Assembly (NCBI GenBank): GCA_015501055.1
Contig: JADNYV010000001.1
Span: forward strand, 1,984,001-2,048,000
Length of the DNA stretch: 64,000 nt
Source: Mucidula mucida
Lineage: Eukaryota; Basidiomycota; Agaricomycetes; Agaricales; Physalacriaceae
Reading direction: 5' to 3'
A program made the translations under genes and the position numbers. Within the stretch, counting starts at the first letter, position 1. Every line of letters begins with the position of its first letter. Shown here in pieces: positions 20,756-36,455 of this stretch. A model generated the notes under the pieces. It had not been told where the DNA came from. It did not search any database and saw nothing but the letters and a program-made list of their open reading frames with translations.

Positions 20756-21738
20756 TCATTTACTGCCAGTATCCACTGCCTCCAGTCCCAAAAGCAACGA
20801 ATCATCGCCGGCGAAATGCAGTCCGACGTTAGGTACAGGCCCACGACACAAATTCAGTTGCATATCGAGGTCCAGAAGCCGAACATGGGACCGCCCTCTT
20901 CTCTCCGTGTGCCATTCATGAATAAGTATGACTGTCTCTTCATCGCCTCCATTAGCAACATACTGTTTCGCCAGCATATAAATCGACGTTGAAATTATGG
21001 GGAGGCCATTCTGGCTTTTCCGGGAAAAATAAAGCAGTACGGGGCAGACTTTCCTGTGGGGATGCTCTTCTACCTTCCAGTCCGCTCTTTGGCAATCCCT
21101 GCTACAAGTATCCGACGACCTGACAGGCACTGCAGACCTGGAATCCCGCGACGTCCTCGTGGTACGCTTTGGTACATCCCGGACCAAAAGCAGGCCCAGT
21201 CCTTCCTCGCAAGTCTCATCACCGAATCACATACTTGAAGCAATCTCGACGGCGTGCGAGGAGTGAGCAAGAGCGCAGGATGGACTCCCTCTGTAGCACC
21301 CGGTTCGGCTGACATTGTCGTGAGGCCTTCGAGTTCTTCACCAACTACTACGTGCGATAGAGAGGGGGAGCATCAGCACCGTGTGAATGATACATTTTCT
21401 TGGGACTTTATGTAAAGTCCTGGGTTCACGCTGAGAATACTTCCGGTAATATGCGCCACACGAGGGCTTGAGAGGGAACCGGGTGGCCGAGCACTCGGCC
21501 GGACATTGTCCTGAGTACGAATAGAGTCAGCTATCACGTACAAGGGAGCCGGGGGCTGGAAAACAAAGGTATCCCGATGGTGGAGAGAGCGCCGAGCAAT
21601 GCGCGATGCCCTGATCGGGGATGAGACAACGCTGAGGACATGTCTCCTGCCCCCTTCATCTTTGACTCTGTCCGAAAGGCGCTCCAGGTTCGTCGTTCCT
21701 CGAATATCCAGCCTTTCTCTCTGTGGTTGCTCACGCAA
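20756..21738 (-). CDS. Possible gene of unknown function, structure unresolved
   Basis: Several minus-strand frames look protein-like but do not join cleanly. The 5' part (from 21738) includes DTFVFQPPAPLYVIADSIRT and SPRVAHITGSILSVNPGLY. In the same frame after an in-frame TGA comes VVVGEELEGLTTMSAEPGAT followed by PALLLTPRTPSRLLQ. The 3' part reads NGLPIISTSIYMLAKQYVAN, EETVILIHEWHTERRG and HFAGDDSLLLGLEAVDTGSK with a stop at 20756. No family is recognised. It could be one intron-rich gene with sequence errors, a decayed gene, or chance frames. Neighbours (RPE1, and an RS-rich protein starting at 21821) give no clue. Confidence 0.28.
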
Positions 21739-21820
21739 AAAGGATACAGCACACAGTCTTCGGCCCGACCTCCCGGTCTATAATCGCAGCACTTGTGGCT
21801 GTGCAAACCTAACGTGCTTT

Positions 21821-22946
21821 ATGCCTTCTCGTTCTCGTTCCCGTTCGCTATCACCAGTGCGCTCCTCCAAGAGAAAGAGAGACCGCTCTCCGTCCTTTGA
21901 AGATGGTTCATTACCACATAACGCTGAACGAATATCCGATGCCGACTACTTTCTGAAAAGTGACGAATTTCGTATATGGTTGAAGGAAGACAAGCGTAAG
22001 GTTCGCTCTTATCTCATTTCATGATGTTCGCCGCAATGACCGTTGACAAGTAGTATTTCGACGAGTTATCGGGTGACAAGGCGCGCAGGTGAGCAGTTCC
22101 TCCAAGTTTAGTCTTGGATATCTAATAGTCTTGCAGCTATTTCCACAAATTTGTCAAGGTGCGCGGCCGAGTGCTATTCTGAGCGCATATTCATAGTTCT
22201 GTCACTATAGGCTTGGAACCGAGGCAAGCTTTCTAGTACGTCGTGGTGTATACGGCATTCGTGTATTACTCATGCTTTACTTGCCCTTCAGAGAAGCTAT
22301 ACGCTGGTATTGATAGCTCGACCATTCCTGCCACCTCCAACACATCCTATAAATGGTCTTTCGCCTCCAACGAAAAGGCTTCTGAAGCCGATTTGAAAGC
22401 TGCGAGGGAGTCTGTCGGTGCTGCTACCCAGGCAAGCGCGAAAGGGTCTGGTCGTGTGCACGGCGCATCGCTTCCCAGTGCTGCCGATCTTCAGCTCGCG
22501 CGCGAAATGGACGCGGAATATCGTGAAGAGGAACGGAAACACAAGCGGAAGCGCGAGCGCAAGGAAGGCAAGGAACGTATTGAGGATATGGTCGGCCCGA
22601 AAGAAGTCGGCAGAGAAGGTATGCTCGAGAAAAAACGAGCTAAGAGGGAAGGAGACAAAGCATTTCGGGAACGCGGTGATGATGGACTTGAGGCTGATGA
22701 AACAACATTGATGGGTGGGAATGACAGCTTCAAAGCACAGTGAGTTCTCAATCGTGGCACGACGTTCGCCTTCCAATAATGATATCACTGTTTAGGCTTG
22801 CTCGTCGCGATGCAGGCAAGCAAAGATATAACGCTGCTCAGGAGGAACGAGCCGCTGCCATACGCGAACGAGCGGCAGCTCACAAAGAGAAGGAGAGCGC
22901 CACAATGTCTATGTTTCAGCAGCTGGCTAAACAACGATTCGGCTAG
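21821..22946 (+). CDS. RS-rich, coiled-coil nuclear protein, probably splicing-associated
   Basis: The chosen ATG at 21821 opens an Arg-Ser domain, MPSRSRSRSLSPVRSSKRKR. Next is DADYFLKSDEFRIWLKEDKR, then across tiny exons KYFDELSGDKARSYFHKFVK with AWNRGKLS. A long basic coiled coil follows (EMDAEYREEERKHKRKRERK and KERIEDMVGPKEVGREGMLE). The tail is DSFKAQLARRDAGKQRYNAA ... MSMFQQLAKQRFG. The YFLK..EF..WL.E..KYF.(D/E)LS segment followed by a KR-rich coil occurs in a conserved eukaryotic family of uncharacterised RS-type nuclear proteins. I infer nuclear RNA processing from the RS domain; I cannot assign a specific name. Confidence 0.72.
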
Positions 22947-23049
22947 TTCAGTAGTACGTCGTTGGATATGCCTTCAATCGAAACCATTCTTCTGATGAGA
23001 TGCGCCGCGACTACTGAGTCTCGTTAATGCCTAAATGGAATCTGTACAG

Positions 23050-23496
23050 CTACGACATGCCTGTTTGCTTTTGCAGCGCCTGGAGACGATTGAAGAACCA
23101 AGGGACTTCCTCCACTTGCTCAACAGGTTGCAATATGGGCACGGAGGTGCACCCCAAGCCGAGTCTTCTGCGTCCATGAGTTGAGCCTCATCTGTGTCCT
23201 GTAAGATGGGCTTGAGTGCGAAGGTTTGTGGTTTCTGCAGAAAAAGCTCACTTGTAAGAGTGTTGCGATGTCGCTATCATGGTCGGTGCAATCATACTCA
23301 TAATTCACTGTGTATAGTCGCCCGTTGTGCTTCTAATCACAGGTCAGCAGCGTGCGACAAGTGTACGAAGAATTTGGAATCGTACCAATACCCTACGGAA
23401 AACATTCGAAAGTCGGGAACGTATGCCACTGGTACTGCTAACAGATATTGACTGGAGACCGTAATACGCTGAGGGTACAAGAGTGGATGTCGACAT
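23050..23496 (-). CDS. Possible small gene of unknown function
   Basis: A plausible splice chain begins MSTSTLVPSAYYGLQSISVS at 23496, continues SGIRSRLSNVFRR, then after an intron ending TGATTAG gives KHNGRLYTVNYEYDCTDHDS and DIATLLQ, then DTDEAQLMDAEDSAWGAP. A clear C-terminal-looking end, VEQVEEVPWFFNRLQALQKQ then TGMS-stop at 23050, lies one frame away, so a one-base indel near 23137 is needed. About 110 residues. No family recognised; confidence rests only on the quality of the reading frames and splice sites. Confidence 0.35.
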
Positions 23497-23844
23497 CACT
23501 AAGCGTGCTAGAGTCTGACCATATCTGCCTAGACCTTAAGTATTGAAACCCTCTAACGTTACAAGTCCAGATGTCAACGACTACATTTGGCTGGATCGTC
23601 TCATGCCAAAATTAAATCGAACAGTGACGGGACTTCATCGGGGGCGATGAGTATTGTTAGCTGGCCGAATGAGGGCTGAGCCGATTGTCTATGTCCAGTG
23701 ACAGGGCCCTCGGTCTGTCCACCTTGGTGTAAAGCTAGGCCACCCTTGACGTGGCGGCCCGTCAGTCTACAAACGCATGCACCACGAATTAATGGTGGCT
23801 TCCGTTGCACCGAGGTATCGACGAAGGCACAGATAGAATGTATA

Positions 23845-25389
23845 TTACGCTCCAGTGACCCCAGCGAGATACTCTGGAGGACAATCATTAGGCACGAAGC
23901 TCCGGACGATGCGCAAACTGACCTCTTGTCAACTCAAACGCCGCAAAAGTACTTGCTGCGGCTGGTATACTGTAAAAATATCGAGCTTATTGAATGATCC
24001 GAGTTCAGAGGCAGAGATATACCTTCGTAGTACTATATCAAACATCAGTATGAGTGTCTGACATTATCCAAAATGACATACAGGATGGTGTGAGTCCTCT
24101 AAACAAGCCCGCCCTAGGATCAAAGACGTTAGGAGTATATCACATTTAACAAGACCCGGTAAACTCACGCGCCAGATTCCGCCATGATAGCCCTTACTTC
24201 GTGAATGATGTACTGAACCGGAGTTCCAGAAGGTGGCGTTGGTCGTAGTTGTACACGCGACTTGATCACATCTGTACGGCTATTCATTCAGAGAACTTCG
24301 TTTGAAGATTGAATGACACGAACCCAAAGGGTAACATGCCAACCAATACGCGATCTGTCAGGATCGATTGAGTCAAGTTCGGAAGAGAGGAGAGAGTATT
24401 TACGCCTCCCGTTGAGCCACTGGCCAGTAAAGCCCATACTGGTAGATCATTGCCGTATACTGCGGTAAATTTGCGTTTCGAGAACTCGTACGCTGAAGAC
24501 TCATTAACAGTACGGAATCCCGCCTTTCGGACAAGAGTTACCTGTGTAAAACCTGGCTGGACGCGTCAAAAAGACGTTTAGACATTAAATTCACTACGAA
24601 CCCGGCATACGCTGGGATTTCTCGAGCGAGTGTTACCTACGAAGGCGTGTCAATCGAGATGAAGATATGAGCTGTGAAGGCGAAGCCATCACTCACCCAG
24701 TATCCTCGCATGACGCCTTTGCGGAATCCCCACGTCTTCCACATTTCACTAGCAACAGTGCGGAGATTCTTGTCTCCAGCACCGCCATATTGACCTTGCA
24801 TTCTCACCTTGAACATTTCGACTAGACCTTTATCAGATGAACAACATGATGTGATACATGATGGTCACCTGGACTGGCCAAGATAGCGTTCGCTGCTCCA
24901 GCCATGCTCCCCGCCAAAGCAGTCTCAGGCAATGTCAATTGACCGAACGGAGAGACGACGCGTTTGGAGAAGACATATGATGAGAATAACAGGGAGTTGA
25001 CGCCGGCGATACCAAGTAAAGGACTAGCCATCCCTATCATCAAAATTTAACACATAGTCGACTAGGCAGTTGAGTTGAAACCTTTATACAAGGCGAAGAA
25101 GCCCTCCTTCTTTACAGTTTGGCTTAGGATATCCATAGGGCCTTTCTGGAGGTAAAGTGAGCGTGATCCTCAACAGAATGTCTTGATAGATTACTGACAA
25201 ACATTCCCTCTGGTAAAGTACACCAAGTCATGAGCACCTCTGTCAATCACGGAAATAGAAGCACTGAACTGGGGGCAATCTGGGCACGCGTCTTGATCGT
25301 GTCTAGCGGTTGCCCGACAAGAACTTGGGCAGCACCACCTACGCTACCCGCAAGAGATCGTTTACGGTCGACAGCGCCTTTGAGTCCAT
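23845..25389 (-). CDS. Mitochondrial carrier family protein (carnitine/acylcarnitine carrier-like)
   Basis: Inner-membrane solute carrier with three repeats of two helices. The first signature, GQPLDTIKTRAQ, is in AGSVGGAAQVLVGQPLDTIK. The second is SPVEMFKVRMQGQYGG, the third ACYPLDVIKSRVQLRP; these are the PxD/ExxK/R motifs. Other blocks are ILSQTVKKEGFFALYKGMAS, LLGIAGVNSLLFSSYVFSKR, GVMRGYWVTLAREIPAYAGF and GLFRGLTPS/SIPAAASTFAAFELTRE, ending EYLAGVTGA with TAA at 23845. The N-terminal MDSKALSTVNDLL is one base out of frame with AGSVGG near 25350, most simply a missing base (TTGCG for TTGGCG). The overall pattern suggests the CACT/CRC1 group, but substrate assignment is inference. At least ten exons. 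Confidence 0.84.
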
Positions 25390-25576
25390 CGTGGGCTTTG
25401 TCGACACTGGGCTGTTGGTCGATAAGCAGGGTCGTCGGTGGCTGTGTTGATTTTACACGTCAAAATCACGCCTTGAAGCGTCTACAAGACGCTAACAACG
25501 GTTGATAGCTCCTTCAGGATACGCAAGTTACGATACGTGTCTGGTGTGTGTCGAACTCTCAATCTTACCCTAGCGG

Positions 25577-26201
25577 CTAGCCCTTCAACTTGGCAGCTGT
25601 CAACACCTTCGCTACCCTCCTCCCAAACTTTTCGCCTCGGGACCAATCTCAATATATGGGATGTTTAATCGCCAGAGGACGTCTCTGAAAATGTCGACAG
25701 TCCTATTCTGATCGTCCAAGTGACGTACACCGTCGTCTACCAACCATTCTTCCACCGGTGTAAGAAAAATGAAGACCGAGGACGATTTTCTGTATTGTAC
25801 CAGGACTTCCTGAAATAGTGATGATGCTTTGAGGCTCTCCCTTCTCCTCTGACTATCGTCCACGTCTGTTCCAGTCAGGACGGCGTATACAATGGGGTCC
25901 AGTGCTGAACGGTCTACAACCTGGATAGGATATCGATCTCTGGTGCTTTTTCGCACTGAATCTGGGCGTTCATGATATCCTCCTGCATTTTCAGAACATG
26001 TATGTCGTCTCTGGTATACCCATGTTCTTTGATGACGCGTCATGCAACCTCAATTAGGTAGGAAGAGTCTTTGACCAATTGAGCTTTGCGCAAGTGCATC
26101 GCAAAGCGTTGTTTTCCCGGATGACTACGACGTAGAGCATGTCGTCAGTCTTTCAGATCTTATCGAAGGGCCTAACTCACGGAGGGCCCAATGACATAGA
26201 T
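25577..26201 (-). pseudogene. Broken NadR/AAA_28-like P-loop NTPase
   Basis: Homologous segments read in order on the minus strand: IYVIGPS then SSGKTTLCDALAQ (Walker A across an intron), KDSSYLIEVA, RVIKEHGYTRDDIHVLKMQE with DIMNAQIQCEK, then VVDRSALDPIVYAVLTGTD, LFQEVLVQYRKSSSVFIFLT, EEWLVDDGVRHLDDQNRTVD and FRDVLWRLNIPYIEIG. This is the layout of fungal AAA_28 (NadR-kinase-like) ATPases. Defects: an in-frame TGA at 26040-26042 between EVA and RVIK, where Arg (CGA) is expected; a frame change between Walker A and KDSS; another at a run of five A near 25953; and one near the C-terminus, where KFGRRVAKVLTAAKLKG is in another frame. A TGA also precedes IYVIG and no start codon is evident. Nonsense plus several shifts suggests decay, though indel-type breaks are common in this window. 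Confidence 0.62.
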
Positions 26202-26480
26202 TCATGTATTAGAATGCCAGTGAATTGATAATTCGGATAGACTTGCGTCGGTCGGCCAACCTCCGTATCAGTCTAAGGTATTCGGCGTAGCTGCCAATTG
26301 ATTTCGCCACATTCGTTCCTCAGTTTGACAAACTTGCTAAGCGTTCTAGCAATCGTCCACTTTAAGCGTATCAAGTCGTCACGAAAACAAGAATACAACA
26401 TACAGACGTACTAATAATTACAGCAGTTACAGCGGATATCACAGACCAAAAATCAATACCGACAACAACATCGTACTCAT

Positions 26481-29747
<3,267 letters not shown>

Positions 29748-29844
29748 GGTGAGGGCGGGAGGTAAGCGTAGATTGACGCGACGCGTGACTGTTGTCACTC
29801 TTCAATGCCGTGCTGCCGATTAACGCACTTGTCTTTATACCAGC
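29748..29844. promoter_or_regulatory. Shared MCM4/ORC3 promoter with tandem MluI cell-cycle boxes
   Basis: The 97 bp between the divergent ATGs contain ACGCG at 29776-29780 followed directly by ACGCGT at 29781-29786. These are the MCB elements recognised by the MBF (Mbp1/Swi6-type) factor, which drives G1/S genes in fungi. Both flanking genes encode origin-licensing proteins, so coordinate G1/S expression is the natural inference. Confidence 0.7.
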
Positions 29845-32351
29845 ATGATGAAGGCTACAACAGTCAACCTCGATGACCCCAGCGAGGTGGGCGCCTCTTA
29901 GACAACCTCAATATACTGGCTGACGCGTGCCATAGTCAACCTTTGTGATACCCTACAACGGTCAGCGCTTTTTCAAGTCCTGACAGTGGCATTTGTTGAT
30001 TGGATACAAGACTCCGGCGACGACGATTGGGACGAGACCTTTGACGACGACCACGATGAGGGGCCTCAGCTGCGCTGGGAGGCATACAAAACTGCCTGGA
30101 AGAATTGTCTAGACAGGATTCGTGTGCGTTCCATACCAACGATAAATTCACACTTGTTTACGGCAAGCAAACAGCACATCGTTCACAAGCTGCACGAGCC
30201 TGTTGTAAACTCCATTTCTCAGCAAATCGGAGATGCATATTCACAGACACTGCCAGGCCTACCGCACCCGGAACTGCCTGTGATTGCTGTGTCTAGTATG
30301 CTCTCACCTCTTTTCATACTATCCACTGTCTGAGGCGCGTGTAGATCTTGCAGGAGGGAGCACATTTCTCGATGAGCTTAGTCAACATCTGGATCCTGAC
30401 GAAGATGATGAAGAGCCCTCTATATACACCAATCATATCTCCCCTGCACAGTGTCCGAATCTCACGAGTGGGATGAGGGCGTTGATCACAGGTTTCACGA
30501 AAAGACCACCAGATAAGAGAAAAGGTCCGTTCATGCTGCCATACGTATACAATGATATTCATCAACATAGCAGCCTCGAGGGCTGCGGTTCATCTACGCT
30601 TGCTAGCTACGACATAACCATTTTGGACGCGTGGTATAGAGCCCTCAGAAGGGATAGAGGTATGTCCTGCCTTTCGACGCGTAACGTTTTGAAGACCTCT
30701 TGCAGAGAAGCGCGATCAACCTCTCCCGAACCTCGTAGTCATGTTACACGACTTTGAGCGCTTTGACCCTTCTATAATGCAGGATATACTTTAATCTGCA
30801 GTCTTCACATACCGAAATCCCTTTCATCTTTGTCGTGTCCCTGTTATCGCCACAATCCCCCACCTATCTGCATGTCACGTACCCGCGCTCGACATTGGCG
30901 GTACTGCGCATACGACAGTTCTCTGTTCCTTCTGGTGCTCGTCTACTGGATGAAATAATTCTCGGGGTAATACGGCCGACACTCTCGTTGTCTCTAATGG
31001 CTCATGAACTCTATAGACGTTCTTCAGCGTAGACTTTGGACCCGATATCATACTTGGCCCTGCGGCGCTTAGCTTCATCATCGATCATTTTGAACGCTAC
31101 GATTCTTCCGTCGAAGGTCTGATACATACACTACAAGTACACTCCTATGTTATTCTTTCTAATTCTTGTTGACCCCTCGCTAGCTCGCCTACCTCAAGCA
31201 TTTCACCCATGAGCCGCTCAGTCTACTTTGCTATACGATGCCCAGTGAATCCGAGAGCTCTTCTTCATTTGAAAGCCTTCTCTTTACGCGCCTTGTTACC
31301 GAAAAGGACAAGGACGTGGACGCATGGACGCGGACGAGCCTCGGTAACAAAGTCCTCAATGCTCGGGACGAGTTTTTCGAGTCGGCGCAAGTGAAGCGTG
31401 TCGGATTCGGTTTGCTCAGACTTGTGTTCGACTTTTTGAGTGAGCGCGGTTTCAAAGCTCAGAATATGTCCATTTTGAAGCTCGCGTGTAAAATGGCGAA
31501 CAGGAAAATTATCAGCGATATCGATTTGTTGGTGGCGCAGATTAAGTACAAGGTGTTTTCTCAGAGTGGACCTTGTACTAACTGTGTTGTAGAAACCTAA
31601 AGCTTTCGGAGGTGGAACGTTTACTGTCGGATATATACGACTATTTTGAAGAAGCATCAGATGAATGGAAGGCCATTGTTAGCTTGCAAGACATGGATGA
31701 TGGCAAACGTGCAAAGGCCGGGTTAGCTCATTGGTTCCAACAATATATCGAGTATGTTCTGTTCATCACGTATCAGCCTGTCTGCTGATTGTTTCGTTCA
31801 GAGTCGCTGCTACGCCTCTTGACGACCTCATGCTGGCTGAAATCTGGTATTCTGGTCTGACTCCATATCCAATGGAGGTACGTCCTCATGCTTTCGTCTC
31901 GCAATCCCAACTGAATGCATTATAGCTCGTCAACCCTTCCATGCGATCCACCGTCGTCGGCGGGCTTCTCCGGCCATACGAGTTCGCCTCTCATCCATCC
32001 TCCTCGTCGGGCTGGGCGGGATCCATCGCAGATATGCCTGATACGAGCATTCTCTTCCAGCGGTACCTCGACAGTGGCAGGATGATTAATGTGTACGATT
32101 GGTATGAGACATTCCGGGGTGTCTTGGAGATGCAGAGAGAGGAGGGAAGAGCGTCGCCGAGGAAGAAGGGTAAAGGAAAGGGCAAGGCAAAGGCGAAAGA
32201 TAAGGAGGATGAAAAGAAGTGGCAGTTGGAGTGTCAGGCGAGGTTCATGAGGGCGCTTCATGAGTTGGATTACATGGGCTTTTTGAAGCATACGGGGAGG
32301 AAAGCGGATCATGTTTTGAAGACTGTGTTTGAGATTGGGGATGATGAGTAG
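29845..32351 (+). CDS. ORC3: Origin recognition complex subunit 3
   Basis: Part of the six-subunit complex that marks replication origins and loads MCM2-7. The start at 29845 is MMKATTVNLDDPSE, with the next exon giving STFVIPYN. Family blocks: WEAYKTAWKNCLDRI, VVMLHDFERFDPSIMQDI, FIFVVSLLSPQSPTYLHVTY with PRSTLAVLRIRQF, TFFSVDFGPDIILGPAALSF and LAYLKHFTHEPLS. These match the AAA-like and insertion regions of ORC3. The C-terminal winged helix includes VGGLLRPYEFASHP, DWYETFRGVLEMQRE, a Lys-rich insert KGKGKGKAKAKDKEDEKKW and ARFMRALHELDYMGFLKHTG, ending GDDE at 32351. At least seven introns. Identification is based on several conserved blocks in order, and on its pairing with MCM4. Confidence 0.9.
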
Positions 32352-32992
32352 TGCATTACCTAGTAAATGGTAGCTGATAACAGTCGCTAGTCTGAACAAG
32401 AAAAAGCTTCTTTGAATAGGTCGTACATACTTAGTATGGGTGATAGTCTCAAGCTATCCCTTACCCGAGGACAACACTGATCCCGGATTGTTTTGCAAGT
32501 CTGCGTGGGTGCAGTATGCGCTCGCAGTGACAAGACTCAAGTAAGGTGCTTCATAGAGTGTAGATCACATATTGACCAAGGCTAACATGAATTGCTTTAC
32601 GATCAGCAGACAGAGGCTGCCAGGCGCGATTAAGTTCAACACCACAAAGAACTTTGAATCAATGGCCTACTAGTTTCATGCAAATGGAATGTCAGGAAAT
32701 ACGCGCAATATACGATTGGACGTTTGACAGTCTGCTATCGCACCAACCCTAATTCTCTCTCAAGTTGGCATAATTGAGACTGCTACATACTCATGTACAG
32801 GTCCTCTTGAAGTCCTAATAGTTTTCAGTGGGTTGTGAGCCCCAGAAGTCCTCCTTGACATTGTGGCGCGAGAATTCTGTTAGCTGGATGTCAAGACTCA
32901 ATGAAATCCCGCTACCTTACCCTTTGAGTTTGCGGCCGTACTGGTTTCATTGAGAGAACCAGACCGAGTCGAACATCAGGCTCTCTTTTCTC
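32352..32992. other. Intergenic, no gene seen
   Basis: About 640 bp between ORC3 and the small minus-strand gene. No coding motif, tRNA or repeat recognised. Confidence 0.45.
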
Positions 32993-33302
32993 TCAACGTT
33001 CAAACTTCCCAACGAACATTGCCTCAGGCACAAAAGTCACATGCTCGTCGCTCTCACCTTCCACTTGCCTTTTCACCCTCTTGAGCCTTGTGGCTCCGCT
33101 CATCTGTGCACTTGTCGCTTTTGCCTCCATTCTTAGCACTTCCGGGTATTGCTGAAGCTCCTCCCCGGTCAAAATTCATATAGAAGAGCTGGAGTAGTTT
33201 GATTCTCGTTATCAGCGATCCCGGGCCCATTGTCAAGCTTTATCACTGCCCCACCCAGACGAAGCTCAAGCGCGGTGCTGTGGATTTTTGAGCTTCGACC
33301 AT
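32993..33302 (-). CDS. Small conserved-looking protein of unknown function
   Basis: Exon 1 begins MVEAQKSTAPRLSFVW at 33302. An intron starting GTGGGG with a CTGATAAC branch site and ending CTCCAG leads to LFYMNFDRG. One base later in frame the chain continues EELQQYPEVLRMEAKATSAQ, MSGATRLKRVKRQVEG, then ESDEHVTFVPEAMFVGKFER with TGA at 32993. The break falls in a run of four G (33163-33166 as C on the plus strand); a fifth G would restore the frame. About 80 residues, helical and charged. I do not recognise the family. Its ATG overlaps the ATG of the divergent amidohydrolase in a shared CATG at 33300-33303, which is unusual, so the true start of either gene may lie elsewhere. Confidence 0.5.
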
Positions 33303-34900
33303 GACTCAAGTCCAAGAGTCATCGCCAAACAGCCTGGCCGACGCTCAAGATGCCCTTATACACATTCTAGCCGGTCGCATGTTCAACTCTCGTCAAGAAG
33401 TATTCTGGGAGAACCAGGTTATCACGGTCTCCAAAACCACAGGGCTTATCGTTGACATCTGTCCTTATACGCCAACTTCCTTTTGTAAACGTGATGATTC
33501 CGCAGAAGTAATCGATCTCCTCCATCTCACAGTTCTACCCGGCTTTGTCGACGCGCATGTCCATTGTACGAACCCTCCTTCCTCCTTTCGTCTCATTACT
33601 AAACAGCCAGTTTTCCTTCATGCATACTCCGAAACGTCATGGAACGACCAGGTGACGAAGGAAAGCGTTGCCGAGCGCACGATACGGGCGACCATTCACG
33701 CCAGAAAGACTCTCATGGCAGGCTTTACTACCGTCCGGTACGCGCTGGTGGCCACCATCATCTGTATATGCTTCACTCTTGCAGCGACTTGGGTACCGAA
33801 GGAGCTGGCGACGCGGATATCGGACTGCGCCATTGCTTATCAGGTCCCAATCCAATGATTCCGGGTCCACGATATTTCACAGCGAACAGAGCCATAGTTC
33901 CGCCAGGAAGCTACGGTAAGCGTGGTCTGTACCTTTGACTATTGTTGGCTGACTTCCTCATTGAGGCCCAAGAAGCGCGATACATGTAGACCAAGATGGC
34001 GTCGAGGGAATTACTGGCGCTGAAGTGGCTGGTGGTGTCGATGCCTGCGTGAACGCCGTACGAAGACAGATCGGCGCTGGTGCAGATTGCATCAAGGTAC
34101 TTATGAAGCTGTTCAAGTCCACGGTTCTCTGACGCTTAACAATCGACGTAGTTGTATGGAGGTAATGTTCTTCAACGAAAAGAACTTCATTTCGTGAGTT
34201 GACCAGTCTTCCAGACTATCCGATTCGAGCACGTATGTCAGGAGTATCCCCAAATACTGCTTCTCAATCGTTCCCGACATTCACCAAAGCAGAAGTAGAC
34301 GCCATGATAGACGTCGCGCATAGCAGCGACGTAAAGGTCGCGGTGCACGTCAATACTGCCAAGGGGTATCATCTCTACTCCGCCGCAGACTCCATCGAAC
34401 ACGGCAGCGCTCTACACGAAAACAACAACATCCACAGCCTCGCTGCTCAACGCGATACTACCTGGGTTCCAACCCTCTCGGCGTATTACACGATGTCGGC
34501 TGCGAGACCAGAGATGTGGAGTGGTATGCAGAAAACATTCCGCAAAGCCTTGGAAATCGGGATGGATAATATCGCCTGTGGCGGTGATACTGGCGTCTTC
34601 AATCATGGCAAAAACGCACTAGAGATGAAGCTTATGGTGCGGTTGGGTGCGCCGTACAAGAGAGTGCTTCGGTGGTGCACCTTTGGAGGATGGGAGTGTT
34701 TACGACCGCGCGGAAATGGACACTCGGGTGGTGACCATGATCTAAAATTTGGCGTGTTGGAAGTAGGCTGGGCAGCGGATATAGTAGCTTTGGAAGGCGA
34801 TATTGAAGCGGACTTTGAAGGGACGTTGGACAGAACGCGCTTCGTGATGAGAGGCGCCAAGGTGTACAAACGAGATGGAAAGGTAGACAACTGTTTATAG
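33301..34900 (+). CDS. Amidohydrolase superfamily protein (imidazolonepropionase/prolidase-like)
   Basis: A metal-dependent TIM-barrel hydrolase of unknown substrate. The start is ATG 33301 (MTQVQESSPNSLADAQDALI). LTVLPGFVDAHVHCT supplies the HxH metal ligands. Then come FLHAYSETSWNDQVTKESVA, TLMAGFTTVRDLGTEGAGDA, GITGAEVAGGVDACVNAVRR and GAGADCIKLYGDYPIRARMS, the carbamylated-Lys region. KVAVHVNTAKGYHLY and AADSIEHGSALHE give two more His ligands, and ACGGDTGVFNHGKNALEMKL the catalytic Asp. The tail GVLEVGWAADIVALEGD returns to the small beta-domain, with stop at 34900. About four introns near 33740, 33915, 34100 and 34155. Similar fungal proteins are secreted or cytosolic dipeptide or amide hydrolases; no signal peptide is seen here. 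Confidence 0.87.
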
Positions 34901-35141
34901 GTGAAACTCGATCATAGTAGTTGACGCTTTTGCGCTTGCAGCTTGTAGACTCAAACCAATCCCGAATCTAGCCAGCGTCAGGTCAATCGCATCATTCGAG
35001 CAGAACGACAATCCTGCTTCACGAGATCTTGGACTATTGTGTATCACTATAGCTTGTTTGTAGTAAATCTGATTGTACAATGGGTAGGGTAACGACAGCA
35101 ACAAGTAGAATGTGGGTCAAACGATAATCAGAACTCGTAAC

Positions 35142-36391
<1,250 letters not shown>

Positions 36392-36455
36392 TTAACTCCC
36401 AACTGTATTCATGTCCTCTCGTACGGCGACGACGACAACCACGATAGCAAGCTAA

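Noticed and set aside
26040..26042. In-frame TGA read as selenocysteine
   Set aside because: Fungi of this kind generally lack selenocysteine machinery, the family has Arg there, and other frame breaks accompany it.
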